DNA of 64,000 bases from Liquidambar formosana (lineage: Eukaryota; Streptophyta; Magnoliopsida; Saxifragales; Altingiaceae), in assembly GCA_039720395.1 (NCBI GenBank), contig CM077831.1, positions 5,746,003 to 5,810,002 of the forward strand. The letters are read 5' to 3'. Under the pieces are notes generated by a model. It did not search any database. It was not told the origin of the DNA and saw only the letters and a program-made list of their open reading frames with translations. Below, in pieces: positions 1-13,084 of this stretch (position 1 is the first letter of the stretch; the number at the start of each line of letters is the position of its first letter). The position numbers were made by a program, and so were the translations under genes.

Positions 1-1854
1 GATATGGTTTGATCCATGATGAGTTTTACTAATGTATCCATCTAGGATATACCTTAAAATTGCTACATATTGATAATTTAGGATTCACTCCAGTTTTATC
101 CCAATTATATCAGATATGATATGGAAAGAAACCCAACTTAAAAATGTTAAGGCTTGGGATTGTGCTACGTATATCTAGAGACATGATGTAGACAATCTGG
201 AAATAAGGTCAAGTAAGTGTTGAATTGTGGTATATCCCAAAGAATGGTTGGGATAGTATTTCTATTACCCTAATGAACAAAAGTTGTCCGTTAGGATGTT
301 TGCTGGATTTTCTTGAGAAAGAGTTCAATTAAGAAAGATGCAAAAGTAGATAGAATTTACAGAATCGTCTATAAAGCCACAAACCAACAAAGATCCAACC
401 CTTGCCCCTGTTGAGGCAAAACCTTTAATTACACCACAATCCTTTCGTGGATCAAATTGGATATTTTTCAATATATAAAAGATACGGTATCTCTATTAAT
501 ATGTGTAAGAATAGTTCTATGATGATAAAGATCACTAAAATAATCCTATTGATTATGATTAGGCGATGTTTGACATCAACTCGAAAAATGACTAAGAGTC
601 ATTAAATCCAATATGGTTAGGTAGAGGACCTAGAAGGTTAGGCTATTTGAGAATTTTTCAACATAGGCAAAAGGTTCTCTATAAAGAAACTTGTTTGATA
701 ATAGTTATGCTGAAATCCATCATTTGGATCTTGTAATCTATAAACACATATTTTGAAATATAAGATATGTCAAAAAGGATATAAAAATGTTATATCCAAT
801 GGTGAAAAACCATAAAAGTGTGTAAGTTATAGAAGTTACAAGATTCTCATAATTAGAACATCTATAAAGTTGAACTAATCAAATTGTTTGATTTCTCTCA
901 TTGTATAGATGGACCATGAGTGTATAAAAGGTTAGTGGGAAGTGCGATCAATTTTTCTTTATCCTATCAATAAGATGACATCCTAATCATTATGAATGAT
1001 ATATAAATCTTATCTAATATGAAGTTTTAGTTTTTGAGAAAAACTTCTTCATGAAAGATTTGGCAGAAGCATCCAACAAGATCTATAGAGATAGATCATA
1101 TAGATTGCTAAGTATCTCCAAATCATTAAACATAGTTGAAATGTTGAAGGAGTTCAACATGGAGAATTCTAAGGGAGGTCTGATTTACTTCAGATAAGAA
1201 TTCATTATTCAAGGGCATGTGCCCTAGGATAACACAAGTAAGGTTCTTAAAGTGTTAAAAAGCCTTATTCTACACTATGTGTTAAACCTGATATCTATTA
1301 TGTTGTAATTATTACAAATATTTATCAATCAATTCAAATTTGGAATATTGGATTGTATTTGGAAATTTTAAACTCATAGTAGATGGGTATATGGATTTGG
1401 ATATAATCCATATGGGGTATATTTTATATTCACTTTAGTTGGTGAAATACTTAATGGAGGAACTGTATGAAAGATACAATGGATTCTATTATTGAGGGTG
1501 AATTAATTGTCGCATTATCTAGGAGACTGTTTGGATCTATAAGTTCATTTAGAACTTGAATTTGTTCCTTCCATTGAGTTGCCCATACCTTGTTTTGTGA
1601 CAACAAAGGGTCTATAGCTCAAGCATAGGAACCTCGGTCTCATCAAAAGTCCAAACACATAGAGCGGCAATTCCAAGTGATTAGAGGAATCATTGGAAGA
1701 GGTAATAGCTACATTACAGAAGATATTATCTACATAAGTTTTTGTAGACCTACTGACTAAAGCTTTAAAACATAATTGGTTATGTCTAAAACCAACATCT
1801 TGAGAAGATAGGTATCTGATACATGGTCGATTGGCTTTAGTGCAAGTGGGAGAT
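1..1854 (+). pseudogene. Degraded Ty1/copia polyprotein 3' part (reverse transcriptase and RNase H)
   Basis: Remains of a copia pol gene in broken frames. Around 1045-1240 the plus strand reads as the end of copia reverse transcriptase (a MKDL..A..-like start, then an IYRDRS-like and an FNMENS-like stretch). Around 1595-1780 it reads as the RNase H end, with a CDN motif, a KSKHIERQ-like run and a terminal DLLTKAL-like motif. Stops and frameshifts occur throughout, so no protein can be made. The polypurine tract GTGCAAGTGGGAGAT at 1840-1854 abuts the LTR at 1855, so this is the 3' part of an element whose 5' part lies outside the window. Family assignment is from recalled motifs; the exact copia lineage was not resolved. 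Confidence 0.8.
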
Positions 1855-3247
1855 TGTTAGGATTATGCCCTAGAGCCAATCATAGAGATGATTGTTTAGG
1901 GATTAGGAACAATCATTTGATTTCATTTATGTATGTCACATTTATTATTGATTTAATAAAAGGGCTTATTCTATTATGTTTATATGCATCATTTATATTT
2001 ACATAATATATCCATGGGGTTAGAGTTGAGAATATGGAATTACAAAGAGTTGTAATTTTGAGACTATAGATATATGTCTGTACTAAACTCCTAAAGCATT
2101 CATAGTTGAAGGTTCACTATGATGGACAATAATGAACCATAGGACTAGCACTTGTTAGGTTAACTCTATAAGAAGATAGCTAGTCTCAAGCTATTTGTAT
2201 GGAGACACTACAACCAACAGGTGGGTGCCTATTAATAGAATAGGTACACTGAATGTTTCATATATCATTCAGTGATATAACTCATTAAATCCATGGGCCC
2301 ATGGTGGAATGAATATGGAAAGAAGTTTCCATAAGTTCGTTATTGAGTTGATATTTATGAATGAGTATAAAGTAATTAAACTAGGGACTTGATAGAATTC
2401 CATGTCCTATTAGTTCAATTGGAGACATTGTGTGGATGGAAGGATGTAATTGTAACCTATAAATTATAACAGAAGGGTTCTTTGTTAGAAATCTATTCAC
2501 CTCATTAAGGACCACACCATGAGCCATATGCTAGGTGTTACTCATGGTTAGTAGAAGCCCTAATTGACATAAATGAGTTAAAATCAATTAGGGAATTGAA
2601 AGGAGTTTCAATTAAACCCTCTAATGGAAAGTGTTCCATTGTGCACAACATATGCTATGCCTACTGCTTGATGATGTGAACCCAATGGGTCACACACTGA
2701 TCATGCTAAGAGAGCTTGAAAGTCTATGAGAGAAAGGGCATAAGTGAATAAAAGAAGAGTTCTTAAGGGGCAAGGTTGTATAAGATACAAATTAGAGGGG
2801 TTACTAGTGCAATTAAGAGTAATTACACAAAACCCTCTAGGGTTTAGAATCCCCTTTAGGGCCGACCTTATGTGGAGGCTATTTAATGCCTCTTATGATG
2901 TGATGACATCATCACAATTGGAATCCCCAAGGACTAGCCGAAATTTCTAAGAGGCTCTCTCTCTCTCTGTCTTTTCCACCTCTAGCAACAACAAGGAAGA
3001 AGAAGGAAAGGACTTTAAGCTCAAGCTAGGTGTGGATACCGTTGGAGGCAGTACACTTGGACTGCTCAATCAGAATCAAAGCTTGGAGCATAAAGGAGAA
3101 GACTTTATCAACTGTAAGTTATCCTAACTCTCTTTGTAGTTAGGGTTTTGTTTTGTATTAAGCATAATTGGATTATGGGATGGGGAATCGTAGGAAAAAT
3201 TTTAAATTCTACCTTTGTGTTTTTCCTCTCTAGTTTGATTCACAACA
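1855..3247 (+). mobile_element. Copia LTR (1393 bp), internally deleted, flanked by element sequence on both sides
   Basis: Begins TGTTAGGATTATGCCC and ends CACAACA. The upstream flank is the polypurine tract and the downstream flank is a primer-binding site, so this LTR ends one element and begins another; no 5-bp target duplication is present. Compared with the other copies here it lacks about 260 bp, the block held by 7222-7475 in the copy at 6820. The deletion lies between two ATGTT repeats, which fits slippage or illegitimate recombination. Confidence 0.85.
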
Positions 3248-6200
3248 GTGGTATCAGAGCCATGATTATGCTTAATACAAACTGCATATGGGCTGTGTTT
3301 AATGGTAAATTGATTGGTTAATAAATCTAGAATTTATGTTCATACATTAAATCTTGTTCTCTCTCATGGCCGAACCTAGGGTTTATGAACCCTAGGTTGT
3401 TTTCTCTTCTACTCCTCTTCTAAAATAAGTTCTAGAGCTGCTAGTTATTCAAGAGTTGAATAGGGATTGAGTTTGGAGAAGAAGAACAGTTTTCATGGTA
3501 ACCATGAAAAACCGTCATCTTGTTTTGCGTGGCGAAATCAGAGTTCTTCTCCAAAATTTTTGAGCCATATATGGTTAGAAAGCTCTTCGAATCATCTTTC
3601 CAACCCAATAAACGGTGCGTCGATCCAGGTTTTGTAGTGAAAGTTATGAATTTTTTACTACAGGCTGTCTGGGAAGACAGTTTTACATGGGAATGATGTA
3701 ACAGCCACAACTGTGAGCTTTTAATGGAGATCAAAGGCATGGCAATGGTTGCCATCACTTGGATTATGTTCTATACATGGTAGGGAAGGGTTCCCAAGCA
3801 TTCGGGTGCATCATAATTGAATTAAGATGCAAGAATAGAAGGAAGAAGGAGAAGAACACCAGGGCCGAATCTGGGTTTTAGAACCCTAGGGTTCTTGCTA
3901 CTGTTATGATCAGAAAATTCTGTAAAATTGATTTAAAATCATTATAGGATCATGATATATAATTTATAGATCATATTCTTTAATAATCAAAAGAGTTTTG
4001 ATGCATAAAGAATCTAAAGGTTTGATTTCTTGAAAAACACAGCAGGCTGGTTTTCTGCAGAAAAGTCATCCATGGAGTTTCATTCATAACTTGAGCTAGG
4101 GAACTCCAAATTGCATGAAATGACTTGCATTGGTTTCCTAAGACATGTAGGATACGAGGAAAAATAATTTGGTAGCCTGAATTAATCATCTTGCTGGGTT
4201 TTAAATCAGTTTGTGACCATGGACAGTATGCTGTCAAATTCATTGACAGCCCACTGTTCTTGAATTGTTTAGAACAATTAGGGATGATTTGATCATCCAA
4301 ACCACTTCAATTTGCTTATTAATTCATGTAGGGACATGATATAAAAGCTGGTTTTGTTGGTGGAGTCGAATTGATTGAGTTTTAGAAACGATTGTGACCT
4401 TGGAGGTACTCCCATGGTGGCGCCAACAGGGGTTCTTGAAACCCTAATCAATTGTTGATGATGGCAGCCCTCTTGGCCATCCCACATGTGTCCATAGGCT
4501 TGGCCCACACCCTAGCTCGAGTCCCCTTTGCTGGCCATGGCCTCCCACAGCCTAGCCAAGCCATGGCAGCCTTGCCTAGCCATGGCAGCCCACTAAGTGT
4601 GGTGGCAGCCTTAGGGTTTATGATGAAACCCTAATTTCTATTAATGACAAAACCCTAATCTAATTAATTGCATTAATTGAAACCATAATTTGGCTATTAA
4701 TTACCTTTATTAAAGAGTTTAATGATTGGTCATTAAATGACCAATCATGGTTATTAATTATCAGGGTATAATTAAGTGCATTTATGATGTCTAGGGTTGA
4801 GGGTTTAGGAAACCCTAATTCGTATTAATTAAACCCTAATTCTATTAATGTATTAATTAATAACTAAACCTAGTAATTAATGTGCCTAACTTAGGGTTAA
4901 ATGATTGATCATTAATGACCAATCATGATCATTAAAGGTTTAGTAATTAATCATTGGCATTTAATAGGTTTAAGGTTTAGGGTTTTAGAAACCCTAATTG
5001 GTGCATATTAATTAGGTGTAATTAATATCCTAGGTGGCATTAATTAAATCCAAATCCTAATCATTAATACCGTATAAACCTAGGATTTAAATGATTGGTC
5101 ATTAATTGACCAATCATAAGGCATTTAATGCATTAGGGTTACAATTAGGATTTAGAGTTAATGCATTTAGGGTTTAGGGTTTTAGGAAACCCTAATGCAC
5201 TAATTCATTAATGAATAGATTTTATTTAATTCCGAAATTGATTATTTAATTAATATTGATTAATTTTATAATGTTTTAAATGGTTTAAAACACAATTTAG
5301 GAATAAATCAAAATCTGGAAATTTTAATTAAATGAAATTGTTTTGTTTAATTAAAGAAATCCTAATATTTGATATTAGAGTTTAATTAGGGGACTTTAAT
5401 GGTTTCAATTGATTTGATTGATTGAAACTAAAAGTCTTAAATGTTAAGACTTGATTATATTATGGAAATTATACATATCCTAATGAGATTAGGACACATT
5501 AATAAGATTAATGAAAACCAATCAATAGAGTTACCATAATGCCCATATGCTTTATTGCTTACAGTTATTTCTTTTATTATGCAATGTGATTGTATGGTTA
5601 TGGATGGATGATGATTATGGATTATACCCTTAAACCAATTGTGATTGGCCATCTTATGAATGGGTTGTATTAATTTTTCAAGAGTTGTTAATTTTGGTGA
5701 TGTATTATTTATTTAGGGCTTGCATGCCACCTTTTTCTCTCTCTCTATCATTCTCTTATGTACCCCACATTCCCCTTATGTATCCTTTTCTTTAAATTAT
5801 GTAAATGTTATGTAATCGAGAGCACACTAAGGAGTATGGTGGACCCAAAGGAGCATAGTGGAGCCCTACAAGCCAATGGTGAAGACAATCAAGCCTATGG
5901 AGGAGATTGAAGGACTTGAAAGCTTAGAGAAGACTTTCAAGAAAGCATGCTATGTTTTGAATGAATGTTTTACGATCACTTACACCCACCTTAGACCTTG
6001 GATTCAATTCATTGGCTTAGATTGAATCTTCTTAAAGTCCATAATCATCATAGTGGGAGCTTTTCATAAGATTAATAGTGATAGCTCCAAATCCAAAGAT
6101 CGTTATATGTCACCTTAGAGGGACTAATATTGATAAGTGGATTTTAGATATAATGTTGTTATATTTTATTTATATGCATGAGATGTATGTTAAATTTGTT

Positions 6201-6814
6201 AATTTGACGAGACCCTTAAAACCCCTCTATTCTAATATTAAGTTGGAAATGGAGAATACATTAGTGAATGGATTCTTCATTGCCTTCCATCATTATAGGA
6301 TCATCTAACGTCCCTTAATGTGGGTACCTGGCTGCAGACATGTAGGAACTACCCATGTTAAAGACATTACTTGGAACTATCACATATAAGATATCATGGG
6401 GTGCCTAAATTGGTATATACCAAGAAACTATAATATGAGGTATATATTTGGTGAAACATACCTGTGTGAATGATGGGTTTAACGTAACTAGGGAAGTATT
6501 CCAAAAAACTATAATGTGAGGAGTATGTACCCTAGAGGCAAAATGATTAGAACTTGCTTATGAAGCGATAGACAAGGAGTTGTCTTCTTATTGTGGGTTA
6601 GAAGTCAAGAAACTATCATGTGAGGCTACTAGGTCACAGTGGGACCCCAATCCCCATTAGGAATGAGATTCCTGAATTCCATTAGAGGGTGTATGGAATT
6701 TGATAAAATAGTGGGAGGTACCATATGATTAAAGACCCGATCATTATGGATTAAAAATGAAATCTTATTCTCAATTTTTGAGGGTTTTAGTTCAGATCGA
6801 TCAAAATTTTGGAA
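3248..6814 (+). mobile_element. Non-coding retrotransposon-like internal sequence
   Basis: About 3.6 kb after the primer site with no convincing ORF. It holds a leader-like part (3250-3460), a GC-richer patch around 4400-4625, a block of AAACCCTAAT-type imperfect repeats (about 4600-5200), and from about 6400 three copies of a phrase like CCAAGAAACTATAATATGAGG (near 6420, 6508 and 6607). I read it as the leader and internal region of a gag/pol-less copia derivative, or as mixed repeats. The short ORFs here have no recognisable domain. Confidence 0.45.
3249..3261 (+). other. Primer-binding site (initiator tRNA-Met)
   Basis: TGGTATCAGAGCC follows the LTR end at 3247 after one spacer base. It is complementary to the 3' end of plant initiator tRNA-Met, the usual primer of copia reverse transcription. 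Confidence 0.85.
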
Positions 6815-6819
6815 GGTTT

Positions 6820-8469
6820 TGTTAGGATTATGCCCTAGAGCCAATCATAGAAATGATTGTTTAGGGATTAGGAACAATCATTTGATTTTATTTATGCATG
6901 TCACATTTATTATTCATTTAATAAAAGGGCTTATTCTATTATGTTTATGTGCATCATTTATATTTACATAATATGTCCATGGAGTTAGAGTTGAGAATAT
7001 GAAGTTACAAAGTGTTGTAATTTTGAGATTGTAAATATATCTCTGTACTAAACTCTTAAAACATTTCTAGTTGAAGGTTCACTATGATGGGCAGTAATGA
7101 ACCATAAGACTAACACTTGTTAGGTTGACTCTATAGGAGGATAGCTAGTCTCAAGCTATTTGTGTGGAGACACTATAACCAACAAGTGGATGCCTATTGT
7201 AAGAATAGGTACATTAAATGTTACCAAAGATATGAGATAAACTGAATGGAGTTTTAACCTGCCTATCAATCAATTTCTCATTGTTATAGTGGTACAAGAA
7301 ATCCTTTGACCTGAGATACCATAGTTGCTTTATGCATGTAGCTTTAGAAGTTTGATAACACTAAGTGCAGATCCTTATAGGGGTCTGTAAGGGTATTCAT
7401 TGGCCCTACTACTATGTGTATAAAGGCATGTGAGTGATCAATAAGGAATTCATCACTCTCAGGAAAAAGAGAGAGAATGTTTCATATATCATTCAGTGAT
7501 ATAACTCATTAAATCCATGGGGCCATAGTGGAATGAATATGGAAAGGAGTTTCCATAAGTTCATTATTGAGTTGATATTCATGAATGAGTATAAAGTAAA
7601 TGAACTAGGGACTTGACAGAATTCCATATCCTATTAGTTCAATTGGAGACATTGTGTGGATGGAAGGATGTAATTGTAACCCATGAACTATAATAGGATG
7701 TAATTGTAACCTATGAACTATAACAGAAGGGTTCTTTGTTAGAAATTTATTCACCTCATTAAGGGCCACACCATGAGCCATATGTTAAGTGTTACTCATG
7801 GTTAGTAGAAGCCCTAATTGATATAAATGAGTTATAATCAATTAGGGAATTGAAAGGAGTTTCAATTAGACCCTCTAATGGAAAGTATTCCATTGTGCAC
7901 AACATGTTTACTTGATGATGTGAACCCAGTGGGTCACACACTGATCATGTGAAGAGAGCTTGAAAGTCTATGAGTGAAAGGGCATAAGGTTGTATAAGAT
8001 ACAAATTAGAGGAGTTATTGTGCAATTAAGAGTAATTACACAAAACCCTTTAGGGTTTGGAATCCCCCCTAGGGCCGGTCCTATGTAGAGGCTATTTAAT
8101 GCCTCTTATGATATGATGACATCATCACAATTGGAATCCCCAAGGGCTGGCCAAAATTTCTGAGAGGCTCTCTCTCTCTCTCTCTCTCTTTCTTCTCCAC
8201 CTGTAGCGACAACAAGGAAGAAAAAGGAAAAGACTTCAAGCTCAAGCTAGGTGTGGATACCGTTGGAGGCAGTACACTTGGACTGCTCAATCAGAATCAA
8301 AGCTTAGAGCATAAAGAAGAAGACTTTATCAACTGTAAGTTATCCTAACTCTCTTTGTAGTTAGGGTTTTGTTTTGTATTAAGCATAATTGGATTCATGG
8401 GATTGAGAATCGTAGGAAAAATTTTAAATTCCGCCTTTGTATTTTTCCACTGTAGTTCGATTCCCAATA
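6820..8469 (+). mobile_element. Solo LTR, copia family A, TSD GGTTT
   Basis: Begins TGTTAGGATTATGCCC and ends TTCCCAATA. It is flanked by GGTTT at 6815-6819 and 8470-8474, a perfect 5-bp target-site duplication. No polypurine tract or primer site adjoins it, so it is a solo LTR left by LTR-LTR recombination. It retains the middle block missing from 1855-3247 and carries a small internal duplication around 7665-7730. A CT microsatellite lies at 8168-8190. Confidence 0.92.
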
Positions 8470-8474
8470 GGTTT

Positions 8475-9056
8475 TAGTTCACACACGAATTCTCGATAGC
8501 GTTTTAGTTCTTCATGCTTTTGCCTTCAAATTCTGGAATATTTGCTTTGATGCCTAAATAAATAGGTCAATGTAATGCTAATTGAAAAAAATAAAATAAA
8601 TAAATAAATAAATTTGGGGGATACTACGTGCAAATGTGGGGATCCCATGTGCAAGGTTTGAGCGTTTGCATTTTTTCAAATTCTTTATGTTTTTGCCTTT
8701 ATGTGGGGATGTCTAAATAAATTTGGTTTGATTTAGTGCTAATTGGAAAGAAAAATCTGGGGATCCTATGTGCAAGTGTGGGGATCCCATGTGCAAAGTT
8801 TAAGCTTTTGCATTTCTTGGAATTCTTTATGCTTTACCCTTCAAATTAGGGAATATTTGATTAATTTGATGCCTAAGTAAATTTAGGTTAATTTAGTGCT
8901 AATTAGAAAGAAAAATTTGGGGATCCTATGTGCACATGTGGGGATCGATCCCATGTGCAAGCAATCCCATGTGCAAAGGATCCCCACACTTGCACATGGG
9001 ATCCCCATATTTTTCTTTTCAATTAGCACTAAGTCAACCCAAAACACGTAAGGGGG
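8475..9056. repeat. Tandem and inverted GGGGATCCCATGTGCAA repeats
   Basis: Three diverged copies of a roughly 140-170 bp unit (about 8510-8681, 8682-8822, 8823-8985). Each has an ATTCTTTATGCTTTTGCC-like start, a GTGCTAATTGGAAAGAAAAA-like middle and a GGGGATCCCATGTGCAA-like end. At 8978-9041 the end part recurs in inverse orientation, giving a foldback. Probably a decayed non-autonomous element. Confidence 0.6.
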
Positions 9057-9606
9057 CTGCTACTGTATGTTGTTTTGGGAGGAGCAGGAGAGAGTGGGGA
9101 TTTTGCCGAGAAGGGGAGAGAGAAGAGAGGCTGCTGCTGGTGTTGTTTTGGGAGGATGACGAGAGAGGGGTATGTTGCCAAGAAGAGGAGGGAGAGTGAA
9201 GGGTGTGTGTTGCAACTCTTCATACCCAAGAGGAGAGAGGAGATCATTATGCCACCTATTGCTCTGCTAACATGACCAGAAAGAAAGGAGAGAGAATGGT
9301 TTATCTTGAAAAGTGAAACGGTTTTGGTTCCCTTCTAACCAGGATGGAAGGACACATTTGTCCAAAAATAGATTTTATATTTTAGTTGGACATTATAATC
9401 AGTTTTGGTGGACTTTTGAGTATTTGGGCAAACTTTGTGATTTTTATGGGCAAATGCCCACAATTTAATTCTCTGCTAACTTTTTCCCTGTTATTTTTTC
9501 TTCGAATTTTCTATTGTAACCAAACTGAAAATGGGTTCCTTGCATTTTATTTATTTATTTTTATTTATTTCATTTCCCTCATGAAATCTGCGAACCAAAT
9601 GAAGGG
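9057..9606. other. Purine-rich repeats, no gene seen
   Basis: From 9060 to 9240 a GGCTGCTGCTG..TTGTTTTGGGAGGA..GAGAGAG unit is repeated two to three times on the purine-rich plus strand, giving short ORFs on both strands that look spurious. The rest is AT-rich and featureless. Confidence 0.5.
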
Positions 9607-9859
9607 TTAGTGCCTGTTTGGGAAACGGAAAATTTGGTTCAAGTGGGTTTAGGACTGATTTGGTCAAGGGGATGTGAGTTTAAATGGGAACCATTTTAGC
9701 TCATAACATGTTTGGTTAAAAATGGGATCTACACTGGTTCTTATTCTAACATAGTTTGGTTTGAAAAATCTCACAAATCAGATTATGAATCCTCTAATGA
9801 GCTTTCTATTTGCTCATCTTGATTTCTATTCAAAAGAACAAATTATTTTTGCAAAGTTC

Positions 9860-9863
<4 letters not shown>

Positions 9864-9919
<56 letters not shown>
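9864..9919. repeat. (TA)n microsatellite
   Basis: Uninterrupted TA dinucleotides over about 56 bp. ORFs on both strands through this tract are spurious. Confidence 0.95.
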
Positions 9920-9922
<3 letters not shown>

Positions 9923-10107
9923 CACATTGCGAAGAAGAAGAATGTGAAGAAAAAGAAGAAGACGAAGAAGAAGCAGCAGAAGAAGAAAAACATAATGATC
10001 TCTCAAAGTGAAATCTAGAAATAGATGTGGGGTACCTCTGTGATAAGAAAAATTCCCCATTATCAACCCTAACACCAGAAAAATGAAAAATCCCAATTAG
10101 ATTTCAA

Positions 10108-10494
10108 TTATTTTTCCCAAATCAAAACCCTAATCCCACAAATCCACACCAAATCAAGCACTTTATTTTCATAACCCGAGAAAATCCCAATGTCTCCACT
10201 TGATATAAGAAGATTTGAAGAAGACGATTTTTCAACCCCCCCCCCCCCCCCCCCCCCCCCCAAAAAACAATAAATAAATAAAATTAAACGACAAAAGACC
10301 AATTTAGATGTTGAAGGAGAAGATGATGTCTCCACTTCATAAAATGCCATAGTATGATGATCTTGATGAAGATTTTTCCTTTTTCCTCTTGATGAAGTTA
10401 GAGAATCGAGTATTGTCTCCATCTTGTCGAAGAGGTGGGTGATTCCTTCCTGTACACAAGAGAGAGAAGGGGCAACTTCTGATTTCCTCACCAT
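10108..10494 (-). CDS. Unrecognised ORF within the PIF/Harbinger-like element
   Basis: A 128-residue minus-strand ORF. The first 70 or so residues look protein-like: mixed composition, an amphipathic stretch around ITHLFDKMETILDSL, then basic RGKRK. After about residue 72 the frame runs into a poly-Gly stretch encoded by the C run and becomes implausible. PIF/Harbinger elements often carry a Myb-like second ORF, and this could be a scrap of its C-terminal part, but I cannot identify a domain. It may equally be chance. Confidence 0.2.
   Translation of the reverse strand: MVRKSEVAPSLSCVQEGITHLFDKMETILDSLTSSRGKRKNLHQDHHTMAFYEVETSSSPSTSKLVFCRLILFIYCFLGGGGGGGGVEKSSSSNLLISSGDIGIFSGYENKVLDLVWICGIRVLIWEK
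10236..10261. repeat. Poly-C run (26 C)
   Basis: Twenty-six consecutive C on the plus strand. The length is prone to polymerase slippage and assembly error. Confidence 0.95.
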
Positions 10495-10676
10495 CGTACA
10501 TGGTTTTTATAAAAAGCAGCTATTCGTGGGCTTGATGTAACCTGTTTTTGGCCCCTTTTTCGGGTAAGTGAACCGTATTTCTAACTTCAACTTGTTTTCC
10601 AAACATTAGGACGTCAAAATCTGACCAACTTCGTATGTGGAAAAACCAGCTTTGACGGTTGCCAAACAGCCCCTTA

Positions 10677-11136
10677 AAGTTTGGTTTGGTTATAGATATT
10701 GAAAAATTGATTTCAGGAATAAATGTAAATAATCTGATTAGGCCCTAATCACCACCCTGGATCATGATGAGAACCCATTCACCATTAGATTGCTTGATAT
10801 AGGTGGAAACGATTCTGGCCAATGTATCATGCAACTACGTTAATCACCAATTGATGTCATTCCCAAATAAAATCAGTGTCATGCAGTAGATTCTGAGAAC
10901 TAAAAATAAATAAAATAATCAGATCTAATAGTTCACACTTCACAGCAAGCCAATCCGCTTTGGATTCAAAGCTCATGTCATAAATTATTTCACACTTTCC
11001 ATTTTTTTTTTTTTTTCCTCACTAACCTTTGGCTAAGTTTGACATTCAAATTCAAAATCACTAATTCCGAATTTAACTCCAACGCAAGAAACTGTAGGTA
11101 GGTAGTCCCCCTGATGTGCTTTAACACGATCATCAA
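10677..11136 (-). other. AUG7 3' flank / presumed 3' UTR
   Basis: The stretch after the AUG7 stop codon. There is no ORF of note. It holds a T15 run at 11002-11016. I cannot place the polyadenylation site with confidence. Confidence 0.4.
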
Positions 11137-11331
11137 TCATAAAGAGACCTCAACTTGCGCTCGAGCAATTGAAGCTGAAAGGATCCCGAGGTCACGATTC
11201 AAGAATGTTAATGCAGTCTCACACTCAGAGATTATTCTCGTCACAGAAGATGGCTCCCCAACTACCGTCTCAGACGATCCAACGGCCAGTGCTGCGTGTG
11301 AGTCTCGAAGATTCCTCAAGTTACCTAGGAA
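11137..11331 (-). CDS. AUG7: AUG7 last coding exon (augmin complex subunit 7, C-terminus)
   Basis: AUG7 is a subunit of the plant augmin (HAUS) complex, which brings gamma-tubulin ring complexes to existing microtubules in spindle and phragmoplast for branching nucleation. This exon encodes 64 residues plus the stop. It starts with [15 protein letters not shown], includes [11 protein letters not shown] and [12 protein letters not shown], and ends ..VEVSL. On the minus strand the acceptor TTTCTGGCAG precedes the first base at 11331, in phase 0, matching the previous exon. The exon is clearly more GC-rich than its surroundings and has no disruption. The identity rests on recalled plant AUG7 sequence, to which all six exons join without a phase error. 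The last few residues are the least certain. Confidence 0.9.
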   Translation of the reverse strand, partial: FLGNLRNLRDSHAALAVGSSETVVGEPSSVTRIISECETALTFLNRDLGILSASIARAQVEVSL

Positions 11332-12340
<1,009 letters not shown>

Positions 12341-13084
12341 CTACAAAAGGCACAATATTTAACATGTAATAAAACTGCTATAAAATCAACTACATATATA
12401 TATCTTAGAAGCACAAAGAGGGAGCAATGGCAGGTCGGGCTGAGGAAGCAGGGACACATATAAGAGTCAAAAGTTTGGCATGTAGGAAGCGTTTGTGTGA
12501 TATATATGTTGTGTTACCTAATATCATGTGGGTGGAATTGTAGAGAAAAATTCTATTAAACCTTTTTTAAAAGCAACTTCAAAAGAATTATAGAGGAATT
12601 TAAGAAAGAAATTTGTGCAAGGAATATGTGTGTTTTTATGAGAAGCTACATTGATGTAGAGAAAGAAAGGAAGAAAGCATCATATTTTCCTACCTTTATT
12701 ATAGCAAACTACTGAGCATTGAAATTGGACTACTAATATGATTTCCTCCTAAAATTTAGGAACATGATTAGGAATTAAAATAAAACTAAAGGGGCCACCA
12801 TACAAAAAGATTTAATAATTTCACTCATCAAAAGATATCTTACCATTTATATAACAAGCAATTCCTAAAATTTTTTAGGTCATGGTCCTACTTATCCATC
12901 CCTCATGAGGTTCCATCTTAGTTAGAAGCGAGATCCTCTTGAGAGAGAATCATGGTTCTTACAAGATTGTCACTAAGAAGCACAAAATCATGGTTCTAAA
13001 GTGGGATCATCACCCTTGGTGGAAGGTTCCTACTTCTAAGAGATATATATATGTATGTGTGTGTGTGTGTGTGTGTGCAACTTG
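12341..13084 (-). other. AUG7 intron sequence, nothing recognised
   Basis: Part of the 13775-bp intron (12341-26115). AT-rich, with a (TG)n run at 13056-13077. No coding or mobile signature seen. Confidence 0.6.

Larger units (their letters stand above)
9610..10673. mobile_element. PIF/Harbinger-like element, TSD TTA
   Basis: Inverted ends GTGCCTGTTTGGGAAACG (from 9610) and, on the opposite strand from 10673, GGGGCTGTTTGGCAACCG. They are flanked by TTA at 9607-9609 and 10674-10676. A 3-bp TTA duplication with GGGNCTGTTTGG-type ends is the PIF/Harbinger (Tourist) signature. Inside are a (TA)n tract, a GAA-rich tract, a 26-base C run and a minus-strand ORF (10108-10494). No transposase domain is recognised. 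Confidence 0.6.

Noticed and set aside
8096..8290. 64-codon minus-strand ORF with Ser/Leu repeats
   Set aside because: Within the solo LTR; driven by the CT microsatellite.
9761..10096. ORFs on both strands through Tyr-Ile repeats
   Set aside because: Simple (TA)n and GAA microsatellite translation.
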